Source of the DNA: Seminavis robusta
Lineage: Eukaryota; Bacillariophyta; Bacillariophyceae; Naviculales; Naviculaceae
DNA length: 64,000 bases
Assembly: GCA_903772945.1 (NCBI GenBank)
Contig: CAICTM010000061.1
Coordinates: 62,001-126,000 of the forward strand
Reading direction: 5' to 3'
The notes beneath the pieces are model-generated. The model was not told where the DNA came from. It searched no databases and saw only the letters and a program-made list of their open reading frames with translations. The position numbers and the translations under genes were made by a program. Position 1 is the stretch's first letter. Every line of letters begins with the position of its first letter. This document shows, piece by piece, positions 7,879 to 18,605 of the stretch.

Positions 7879-10800
7879 ATGACGGACAGTGACACGGACC
7901 ACGAAGACTCGCATCAAAGGCGTCGAGTGTCGTGGGATGCGTTTTTGCGTTTGGAGAGTGACGATGAGTGGAGCGAACTGGAAGAGATGCGAGGCTACAA
8001 CGACGATTACTACCACGAACCGCACAATGCCGAGACATGTCCTGATTGTGTGGGAGATGAGTCGTCTTGTTCAGAAAATGAAGAGATTGACATGTCAGTA
8101 GATCCAGTAGTGGAAGAAGAAGAAACCGTCATGAGAATCACGGCACGAAAGAGCACTGCCAGTACATGTAGTCTTCCCGCCAATCATCAACGTAGAACCA
8201 TGCCGACGGATGGACCGTTGCAGGTCCAGAGACAACCACGACAAGAAGAGACGACTGCCACAAATCAACGAGAGAATCCACTCGTACCAGTCAAACCAAA
8301 GCCACTTAACAACCAAGCCATCCACAAACCTCGTCAGCCCGCTGCTGCTCTACCACCACCGCCAAGGGCTCAAAAGAGACCCCGCTTTTCCTCTACCACT
8401 TCTACGGCTCAACGTCCCAAGCCCTTTGTGGCTGCTGCCAACCAAAATAGCAAGAAACCCAAGATCATTTGCATTGATGATTCTGATGATGACGACGACG
8501 ACGATGATGAAATTGTCTTTTTGGGAACTTCCACTGCTCCTGGTGTCATTCAACTCAAGAATAGGACCAAGAAACGATCCGTCATCCCCAACAACAACAA
8601 TCATAGAAACAATGGTAATCCAGCCACTCACAATCCACAAAAAAGCAACCATCAATTGCCAAGTCAATTGCCACAACAGCAATCCAAAGAAAAGGCAAAC
8701 TACGAGGTCAAAAAGCCATCATCTTCTCTTTTCAACCCAAACAACAATGCCTCTGCTCCTAGTGGCAAACCTTATGCGGATCATCAAAAACCACCCCCTC
8801 CTTCCAAACCATACAACACTAATCAGAAGACTCCACCGACTCAGCCAACACCCGTTTCTACAACAATACAACAACCGTCCTTACCGCCCTCGCCACGAAG
8901 AGTTTCCACCTCCTCCACTATTACTCAGGCAAGCAGCACGACGTTCTTGGCGACCAACGAGAATGCCGGCACTCACAATTACTCAGAGCGGCACCAACCA
9001 AGGAAGGAGCCACCCACAAGAAACGACGACAGCACTCCTCTTGCGACACGAACAAGAAACTCCACGTCCGACCCAAAAATACTAGTGCGGCAGCACCAAA
9101 CACACAACAAAACCAATTCGGGAAGATGGACTGGTAGGTTCATTTATTTGGATTCATTCATGCATTCATTCATTGTCAGACTATTATTCGATCTCCTTTT
9201 CATTTCTAAATGTTGACATCTTTGTGCTGCTTACGTACTCATCATCCATGCATCACAGATGAAGAACGGGAACGACTCCGGATCGCTTTGACCCGCGAAT
9301 CGGATTGGGAGTCGGTCGTCCGTTTTGTCCGGACAAGAGAGTTTCCGGCGATTCGATCCTATGCTCCCCGTACTTATCCACAATTGTGCGACGAACTACG
9401 ACAGCGAATGCATAGCAAAAACAAAGGTATACTAGCTCAGACTCCTCCCACTCGCGGATCTGATCCAACAACGCTAACGGTACTAGGACAAACGCAAGAG
9501 GCACTGGGAGTCAACCAGACCAACGTTTCGGTGAACCCCTACCAGACGCCTCCTCCCAGCGCCCCCAAGACGCACGAACCACCGGTACAGGAACTTTTGG
9601 AAACGTACCGACAAGTCAAAATACCAGCCACAATGGACGTGGCCAAAATGAACAGTGCAGCAGCATCGACGACTCGGACTGAAACAGAAACGCAGCAATC
9701 ACTACCAAACGCGGAACACTGCTCGAACGATGACAGTAGCGGTGGACCACTCGAGGAACCAAAGGAAGGCGCCGAGACAATAGGGAGAACTACAGTGACA
9801 GCTGCCAAGCCTGCGTCGCACGAGCTGTCAACAACTGCACCATCACTGGAAAACAAAGATGCGTTAGCACAACCGGAAATGGGACAGAAATGTTCCACCC
9901 AACAAACTGCAGAGACGACAGAAAATCCATCTGAAGCAGAGGCAAAGCCAATGCAGTGTTCTCCTCGACACAACGACGAGCTACAGCGACATGAACAGAC
10001 GGCCCAAGTGCAACAACAAGATATGACAGAGGATAAGGAAATGCCATCTACCAATTCCAATCTCCATGATGGAAATGTAGAACAGGTGCAACAACCACTG
10101 ACAGAGGATCGTGAACTGCACACTACCAATTCAAAACACCACCAAGTCGAAGAACAAGTGCAACAACAGCAACAGGCCAGCCAAGAGCAACAGCAAATGA
10201 GGAAAGACCGAGAAATCATTTCTACCACTTCCAATGAACGAGAAGGAACAGAAGAGGCGAAACAGCAATCGAGCAAAGAACAGTTATCACTAGTGAGGGA
10301 GAATCAGGAAACGCAGTCTCTTTCCAGACACTGCGAAAGAGCGGAACAGGCGCATCAATCACCGAGCAAAGAGCAACAGCCAGTGATGGATCCAACCGAG
10401 AAGAAGCCTTCCGATCGTTCCTACGACACTGAAGGTGCTTGCCGAGCAACAGAAGGACGAAATCAGGATCCTACAATGCAACAGGAACAGAAAGATAAGG
10501 AACAGCAGCCTCTCCGTGAAGGTCCTCTTCTGGCACCTGAACGAAATCAGGATCCAACGCAGCAAGAGGAACAGATGGATCAAGAACAGCAACCGTCTCA
10601 GCAAGAACAGCAACAGAAACAGCCGTCCTTCCCACTGGAGACCACCACATCACCTAACCAAGAGCCGGGCATGGCTCTCACATTTTCTCCGAGTGACAAT
10701 GATGTTGTCGTTGCCCTAGTAGGAACTGACCATCAATATCGACTCCCAGGCAATCTCAAGTGTTTTCGCCTAATCTACCAGGCTCTACCGAAATTCCTGG

Positions 10801-13800
10801 CGCCGAGAGTATCGGAAGACACGAAAGATCAGTTGGTCTTGCAAGTCTACACAGCCGTGGTAACAGCCGGTGGTCGCTTCGTGAAAGCCGCTGAAAACTT
10901 GGCGTTGGCCAAGCACGATGCCCTGCAAGCAATCAAGGCAATGTTTGTTTCCATGGGAGTCACAAAGACGAGGCAGTCGCTCGAGAAGAAGAATCCCGAG
11001 ACAAATGCCACCCAACCGACACTACTAGAAGTGTCAACCTGGGAAGAACGTCTGTCTCAGCTGGAGGCATATAAGAATGAAAATGGGCACCTGAACGTTC
11101 CAGCAGCCCTAGGCCAGAAGTATTACAAACTTGGGAATTGGTTGGTACAACAAAGGTTTCTTTACAAGAGAGGACTTCTGTGCAAGGAGCGGTTGGCTGA
11201 TCTTTGTCGCTTGGGTGCGCATGGTTTTGATGCGGATTCTACCACGACGGCTTCAAACGACGACATGAACATCGGACCTGCTGATACACCTGGGTCAAGG
11301 AGCACATCACACACTCCAACCGGCAATGACGACCAGTCAATACAGACTGATACTGTCAGTACAGTAACTGGTGCTGCATTGTCCCAACCTCCAATACAAA
11401 CTCTTCTGGTTGCGCTTCCATCACCACTCACAGAGGGATGCTCTGCTATCAAGCCTGCCACCAACCAGATAAGGCCGGGATCGAAATCCAACCCAAAAGG
11501 TTCCTATCCAAAAGAGAAGTTCTATACATGGGAAGGTCGCTTGGCCCAACTGGAGGAATGGAAGAAAGAACATGGGCATTTGAATGTGCCAGTCCGGCCC
11601 GATTGCCACCTGGGGCAATGGTTGTCTGCGCAGAGATCGCTGTACCGAAATGGCACCATTCGAAAAGATAGGCTGGAAGATCTTCGTCAACTGGGAACGT
11701 TTGGTTTTGGTGATGCTTTTGTTGAAGCTGCAAATAAAGAACGCAACTCCACTGATGTGAAAATCCCGCCTCAGGAGCAGCGTGATCCTACCTCTCCCCA
11801 ACTGAGACTCTATACTTGGGAAGACCGCATGTCTCAGCTGGAAGCCTTCAAGAAAGAACATGGACACTCAAAGGTTCCAACGACTCCTGGTAAGCCAAAC
11901 TACAAGCTCGGGCAATGGATTGCTTATCAAAGGCAGTTGTACCGAAATTGTACAATTCGTACAGAACGCTTAGCAGAGCTTCGTCGGCTTGGTGCACATG
12001 GTTTTGGTTCAGATGCTGGCTCTCCCCAACTAAGACACTATACTAGGGAAGAACGCATATCTCAGCTCGAAGCATTCAAGAAAGAATATGGACACTTGAG
12101 AATTCCAGGGACCTATGGTAAGCCAAACTACAAACTCGGGCAATGGATAAATTATCAAAGGCAGGCATACCGCAATGGAACAATTCGCGAAGAACTGTTG
12201 GCAGATCTTCGTCGATTGGGTGCATACAACTTCGGGGATGCGGCTGAAGTTGATGTGCCTACAAGCGATAGCACAACAGTTGGTACGATTGACAACCCCG
12301 AGGCAAATGACCCGGAACACACTCCAACCAGGAATGTTGAACAGACAATGCAGACTCATACTGGCACTGGCACTGGAGCTGGCACAGGAACCATTGCTGC
12401 TAGCTTCGGACCTGCAGTTTATCCTGAGGAACCCCTTGCTCTTACTGATACCTGTTTCCAAAGAAGAAACCACACCTGGGAAGAACGATTGCGTCAGCTG
12501 GAAGCCTTTCAAAAAGAAAATGGACACTTGAAGGTTCCAGTGACTGCTAGCAATCCAGACTACAAACTTGGAAAATGGATTGACAATCAAAGGCAGTCAT
12601 ACCGCAAGGGTACAATTCATGAAGAACTGTTGGCTGGTCTTCGTCGGCTTGGTGCACATGGCTTTGGTTCAGATGCTGGGGCGACAAGCACAAACAATGA
12701 CGACTACATCTCATCAGTGGACACAAGTGGAGCAAGAAGCACAGCAGACACTGCATCTACAAGCGACTGCATAGAAGTGGGTATGACTGACAACCATGAG
12801 GCAAATGACACGGAAGACACTCCGACTAGCAATGCTGTGCAGACAAAGCAGACTGGTACTGGCACAGGTATCACTGCTGCTAGTGTCAGACCTCCGCTGG
12901 ATCCTCAGGAACCCCTTGCTCTTTCTGGTACCTGTTTCCACAGAAGAAGATATACCTGGGAAGAACGATTGGATCAGCTGGAGGCCTTTAAGAAAGAAAA
13001 TGGGCACTTGAAGTTTCCAAAGACTCCTGGTATGCCAGATTCCAACCTTGGAAAATGGATTGACAATCAAAGGCAGTCATACCGCAAGGCTACAATTCGT
13101 AAAGAACTGTTGGCAGGTCTTCGTCGGCTTGGTGCAAATGGTTTTGGTTCAAACGATGTCAGGACGAGAAGAAACTTTACCTGGGAAGAACGCTTGGGCC
13201 AGCTTGAGGCCTTTAAGAAAGAAAATGGACACTCGAGAGTTTCAGAGATGCCTGGTAAGCCAGATTACAAGCTTGGGAAATGGATTGCAAATCAAAGGCA
13301 GTTTTACCGCAATGGCACGATTCGTAAAGAACTGTTGGCAGGTCTTCGTCGACTTGGTGCACATGGTTTTGGTCCAAATGATGGTGGGCCTGCAACTGTG
13401 GGCACACCCAAGGCAAACTCCACATCACTCACCCCAGCCAGCAATGCGAGTCAACAAATACAGACCAGTAGTGGCATTGCTACATCATCGCAATTTCCGC
13501 AATTTTCACCACACGCAGAGAGTCATTCAATGGGGAGTGCCAATAATGACCAGGTATCCAAATCCAACCCCAACCCCACGCCTACCTATGCACGGCCAAA
13601 ACTATACAGCTGGGAACAACGCTTTCGTCAGCTGGAAGAATGGAAGAAAGAACATGGGCACTTACAAGTTCCAACCAGCCATGGCAAGCAGGATTACAGA
13701 CTTGGTCAATGGATTGCTTATCAAAGGCGGTTATACCAAAATGGAAGCATTTGTGAGGAACACTTGGATGACCTACGTCGACTGGGTGCATCTGGTTTTG

Positions 13801-15778
13801 GGGCTGATTCTGGTGCTGATGCTGCCTCAACCATGACAAGAGAAAACGGCGAGGATGACCCTGTAACTGTGGGAACAAAGCGCACATCACTCTCTCCAAC
13901 CAACCATGTCGATCAGGCAACACTGCCTTGTTCGGGCACAGCAACAGATGCCACAGAATCTCAACCTCCAATACAACCGCAGCAGCTTCACTTTTCATCA
14001 CCACAAGTAGAGGGCCCTGCAAGGGGGGGTGCCACCAATCACCACAAGAAGAAGGGCTCCAGATCCGTTCCAAGAGCAACCAATTTACCACACAAACTCT
14101 ACACCTGGGAGGATCGCCTGGTCCAGCTGGAGGATTGGAAGAAGGAACATGGACATTTGAACATCCCTCGAAAACAACAGAACTATGACTTGGGTGCGTG
14201 GCTGTTAGCACAGAGATCATTGTACTTAAGAGGTATCATTCGCAAGGAACGATTGGCAGATCTCCATCGATTGGGAGTGCCTGGTTTCGGGATTCCTGAA
14301 GTGGATGCGACAGCGAAAGCTTATCAACCCTCGAATGCAACGGAATCACCTGGGACAAGCAGCAGAGCAAGGACTCCAGCTACCCGTGAAGATCAGTCGA
14401 TGACAAGTACTTGCAGGACTACGACTGCTCCTGCATCGGAGCATCCATTGCAACCGCAACAGCTTTTCAACTCTGCTTCGTCTCAGACACAAGGACACTC
14501 TGATACTGGGAATTCTTCCAGAGATAGAACGGGTCCTCGCACCACGAATCAATGGGGAACATGCTACACCTGGGAGGAACGCTTAGCTCAGCTGGGGGAA
14601 TTTCTGAGTTCAAATGGGCACCTTGATGTTCCAACGAAACAAGGTGAGCCAGATTACAGCCTTGGGCTGTGGCTTGCACGTCAAAAGCGGTTGTATCAAA
14701 GTGGCACACTTCGCAAGGAGCGATTGGCAGATCTTTGTCGATTGGGAGTTTTCAGGGATTTGGATCCGTCAATGGAGAATGTTGCTCCAACTGCTCCCTC
14801 ATTGTCACCTCAGTCGCAGCAAGCCACGACGGCACCAGCAGCGCGGGAATGTACTACAATGGGTTTCAATGAGAAGAAACGAAAGCGACAAGATTCGTTA
14901 GAGGACCCAAGCAACATCAGCAGTGCTACCCGACGCTCGAAACGTGGCCAACAACCAAAGAAGTTTTATGATTGCGAAGACTTTGATTTTGGCGCAATGA
15001 AGCAAGCTGGGACCGGGTCGTTGTCCCAACCGACAGCGTCAGTTCCCGAGTCTGCGCAGACGACCCCAGACTTGACGTCCCGACAGCAAGAGTCTTCACC
15101 GAGGGACACAAGCGGGGGGGAAGTTTCGACTGCAAGCAAGTCGCCTACAATTATTATTGATATCTCGGAAACCACAGAGGAGCCTGCTGCGCCTGAGCTG
15201 CCAGCACCCTCGCAGGCCCCTCCAAGTCCACGCGCATCGCAACCAACGACTGCGGAGACGATGAAGGAGCAACCATCAGCTTCGCATGCCACGCCACAGG
15301 GACGTCCACAGTCCTCTTTGCAAATGACAAACATTCCTGACAAGGATCTGACGGGTCGAGATATTCTGTTGAGTGAATCACCAAGGACGAATCTAGGCAG
15401 AGGTAAGTTTTCTTGCGTCGTCAAACGAAATCATCGTTTCGTCTTCGGACGACTGCTGATTGTTCTCACGGCTATTCTGTGTTGTGCTGTGCTGTGCTGT
15501 TTTGTGTTGATAAATCAGGCAATGACATTTACCGGCAAACGATTGCGAAGTTACAAAAGGAGCATCAAGAACTTCTCCAGGACAAGAAGAATGTTGTTGT
15601 ATTCGCGCAGCGTTTTGTGCAAGAGCTTCGCCAACGAGGCATTCGTTTTCTGACGCAAGACTATGGAGCAGAGACTTGGAACGATATTGGAGAGGAACGA
15701 ATGATCGAGAGGGTGTGCGCGAGTCTTAGCACCGGCAACGAGCTTCCAGCGGCGGATAGTACCATCGGCGTCATCTAG
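7879..15778 (+). CDS. Giant helicase-associated (HA) repeat protein with SANT/Myb-like segment
   Basis: Three exons, 7879-9133, 9259-15402 and 15519-15778, joined by GT-AG introns of 125 and 116 bp; frames agree at both junctions and give about 2,552 residues. Exon 1 encodes an acidic, low-complexity N-terminus with a run of Asp. The first junction creates RWTDEERERL, followed by tryptophan at DWESVV and a third helix with YPQLCDELRQRM: a SANT/Myb-like segment at about residues 415-475. A Gln/Glu-rich linker follows, then ten HA repeats (about residues 1010-2250), each with a TWEERLxQLE start, GHLxVP, LGxWxxxQR and a final LxxLRRLG. The last part has a basic RRSKRG patch, and exon 3 encodes an amphipathic helix (QTIAKLQKEHQELLQDKK). 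HA domains (PF03457) are thought to bind nucleic acid and are abundant in diatoms, so a nuclear DNA- or chromatin-binding role is inferred. An in-frame ATG at 7741 is an alternative start. Confidence 0.8.
11035..14755 (+). repeat. Ten HA-domain coding repeats
   Basis: Repeats begin near 11035, 11521, 11809, 12040, 12469, 12949, 13177, 13600, 14098 and 14563. They are about 65 residues long; repeats 3-4 and 6-7 abut almost directly and the others are separated by Ser/Thr/Pro-rich linkers. Repeats 3-7 share the AFKKExGH version of the core, repeats 2, 8 and 9 share the WKKEHGH version, and repeats 1 and 10 are most divergent. Confidence 0.85.
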
Positions 15779-16832
15779 GTAGATGATTGAAGCATTCGAG
15801 TGGTTTTGCTTCTATTCTCATTCGGCATCGGCCAGGATTCGATTCCTCTAGACTATTTGGTCAGAACGGTAACTATTTGATACTGGTAGCTTTTGCTGGC
15901 AGTGCATGATTGCCAGCAAACGCTTGCGTTTAATTTCATTTCTCTATCGAGAGAACGTGATGACTTGGATAGATGCAAGATCTTACACTACTTTAGCCAG
16001 AGCAGCTTATTTCCGCTTGAATCTCCTTCCAATTAGATACGATACGTATCCTACCCTCCTTACCGGTAGCTCTTTCCCGACCTCCCGAGTTGTATACCGG
16101 TACCTTGTACGGACTAAAGCACCCACTCGGTTCTGTCATACGGACGCCACATACATCTACAAACATGCTTAGTCTAAGGCATGAGCGATGATCCTATTTT
16201 CCTGGGCTCTTATTGCTTGCTTGAGACCTGCAATGTCCTTGCTGCGGTTTTGTTTTCCTATCGTTCCGTTGAGTCAAGTGATCAGCAATGCAGCATTCAT
16301 TGTCCGCGCCATACCATACCTGCCGTACCTCTGCTTTGGTATACCGTACTAAGTCTTATTATTGCCTCCAGCAATGCTGCGACGAGCTCCACTCCAACGC
16401 AACAGTCGTGAGGAAGCAACCCCTTTTCAAAACCTGGCAACGTCCAATGACAAGGAACGGTCGACGAAGAGTGTGCATGGCGTGGATACTTTTGATGAAA
16501 AATGTGAGCGCACTTAGGTGGTGCGGAAACAATGACAAGCTCGGCTGGTGCGACGTTGCCCATTCAAGGATCGGCACGAAAAATGCGGAAGATCTTTTTG
16601 CAACAGCCAAAAAGCTGAAGCATTGTTGCCAAAGCGGGTTCTCTTCTAGCTAGCTAGCATTGTTTTTATTCTGCTGCTTCCCTTCGCTGCTGCAGTCCTC
16701 ACCTCATAGTTCTCCAAAGGCTTGATAGCTCACTTGTGTGCAACACTCAAGAGCTTGTTTCTTTGCCACCCCATTCCGTCTTCTCAAGCAGCTCTTCTTC
16801 AGTCTTCCCTTTCCAAGATCAGTCGTCTCGCC
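15779..16832. other. Gene-free gap
   Basis: About 1 kb with ACCGGTA and CTAGCTAG strings (16060-16110, 16648-16658). No open frame with protein-like features beyond chance length. Confidence 0.4.
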
Positions 16833-18605
16833 ATGAAGCAGCCCAGTATTTCGTCGGCTCCAACGTGTACTTCGTTTGCAAGTGAATTGACGTCGTTCAA
16901 GACAGCAGCCGTGCGTCAAGCGGCCGAGAATTTACTCAAGAGTCGCAAGAAGCAACCGCGTCGTGTCTCCACCTTTCGAGCCGTCCGAGTCGTCCAGACC
17001 AACGAAACACAAGAACCGCTTGACAATGCTATTACCAATGCATGTACTACTACCACCACTTGGGTGACACCGCATGGCAAAGCCGCCATTGTCTCGGATT
17101 TCTTACAGATTGACGCTACGAGCAGCAACAAGAAACGCCGTCGCTTTCCACCAGTGCCGCATGATTTGACGGAGATTCACATGCTGACCAACAACAAGAA
17201 ACAGCGTCTCTTGGAACTGCAGGAAATGGCACTCACCAACATTCCCACCGCCCACCAAAAACCAGCACAAGCTTACAACTACTACAAAAAGCCGGGCTGC
17301 AATGACGAAATGGAACGCAATCGTCAACGCGCATTGCAACAAACCACCAATGTCATCGAGAAATCTAAAGAAAAGACTCCACCACCCAAACAAAAATCGC
17401 AACAACCAAATGGCAAAAAGGTGGAGGAACCAAAAATCTCTTTGCTACCCAAGAAGGTAAAGAAATCATTTGTGGTACTGGCACCAAAAGTACAAGCACC
17501 ACCAGCGCCTGTGGCCCAACCAACAACTTGTAAACCTGTCCAAGCACCACCAGCCACTGTGGCTCAACCGACCAATACCGTCTCAGTCATCCCAGCACCA
17601 CCACTCTGGCCACTCAACCATGCCAATGTCACTGAAACAGAAACAGTCAATCCGCCTCATGTCGATCCCAAAAAGTATCTCACGCGAAAAGAACTCGAAG
17701 GGGCTTGGGCGGAACATTACCGCAGTAGGCACCAGCATCTGAAACGACAACAACAAACACAGCCACCTACCAAACCACGCGTCCTTCAAGAGCACAATCA
17801 AAACAGCAAGGCCACAACCAAGCCAAAGACATTGCGAAAGCTTCCCAAGGCAGTTGTAGTCAAGCCACCGAAAGAAGAAGAGTCACCCAATTCGGTGGCG
17901 GTCGTGGAGATTCTCGATGATTCCCCCGAGTCCAAAAGCAATAATCAAGCATCCATTACTATTCAGCAACAACGAGACCGCCGACACGACCAAGAACTGC
18001 GTCGTCTTCGTCGCATCGAAGTGGCGGCTCTGGAAGCCTACGGAGTCAGCACTGTGGCAGCGCCCAATGCCAAGACGTCTTCCCTCTCGCAAGAGTTTCA
18101 CACATTTCTGTGCTGGTTCAAACAGAGTGTTCTCACTGGACAGTGGATTATGGAACACAATGTGGCGCCCACGAACGGATGGCAAACCTATGTCAGCCGC
18201 TCCATTCTAGTTCTTCATCTCAAACGACTCCCCAAGTCGTACTTGCTCGGAGCCACCATGTATCAACGTCCCTCCACGAAAGAATGGCAGGACCGAAAGG
18301 ACAATAATAATGACAGCAATCCACCCTATCACGTGTCCTGTCATGCCCTCATGGAGCTTTCCAAAGACAAGAAGGGAACGATTCCACGCAAATGGGCCAA
18401 TTGGAAGGACATTCCGGAGGAGTATCAAGGGACCATTTTCACGTACATGATTCAAAAGCTGATTCATACCCGACGAGAAGGAATTCTCTACCAGTTTCCC
18501 GACACGGATCATATCAAACACTTGTTGGCCAAGGGACCGGTGAATGGGAGAGATCTAGAGGTGGTCACGGTGGTGTTGGGAGCGTCGCCCAGTTGGTTTG
18601 TCTAG
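16833..18605 (+). CDS. Unknown protein with a conserved-looking C-terminal domain
   Basis: 590 residues from the ATG at 16833 (context gccATGaag); the longer open frame upstream starts only with TTG. The first 400 residues are low complexity, rich in Lys, Pro, Gln and Thr, with basic clusters (NKKRRR, SRKKQPRR) that could act as nuclear signals, and repeated Pro/Ala motifs (QAPPA). From about residue 410 the sequence becomes globular: LSQEFHTFLCWFKQ, QTYVSRSILVLHLKRLP, then WANWKDIPEEYQGTIF and a C-terminal VVTVVLGASPSWFV. No family was recognised. No introns. It lies downstream of the HA-repeat gene on the same strand and shares its basic, low-complexity style, which fits a nuclear protein, but this is inference. 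Confidence 0.6.
   Translation: MKQPSISSAPTCTSFASELTSFKTAAVRQAAENLLKSRKKQPRRVSTFRAVRVVQTNETQEPLDNAITNACTTTTTWVTPHGKAAIVSDFLQIDATSSNKKRRRFPPVPHDLTEIHMLTNNKKQRLLELQEMALTNIPTAHQKPAQAYNYYKKPGCNDEMERNRQRALQQTTNVIEKSKEKTPPPKQKSQQPNGKKVEEPKISLLPKKVKKSFVVLAPKVQAPPAPVAQPTTCKPVQAPPATVAQPTNTVSVIPAPPLWPLNHANVTETETVNPPHVDPKKYLTRKELEGAWAEHYRSRHQHLKRQQQTQPPTKPRVLQEHNQNSKATTKPKTLRKLPKAVVVKPPKEEESPNSVAVVEILDDSPESKSNNQASITIQQQRDRRHDQELRRLRRIEVAALEAYGVSTVAAPNAKTSSLSQEFHTFLCWFKQSVLTGQWIMEHNVAPTNGWQTYVSRSILVLHLKRLPKSYLLGATMYQRPSTKEWQDRKDNNNDSNPPYHVSCHALMELSKDKKGTIPRKWANWKDIPEEYQGTIFTYMIQKLIHTRREGILYQFPDTDHIKHLLAKGPVNGRDLEVVTVVLGASPSWFV

Noticed and set aside
15475-15510. TGTGC repeats near the end of the long HA frame, with a hydrophobic translated segment
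   Set aside because: They lie inside intron 2; the apparent membrane helix is intron sequence.
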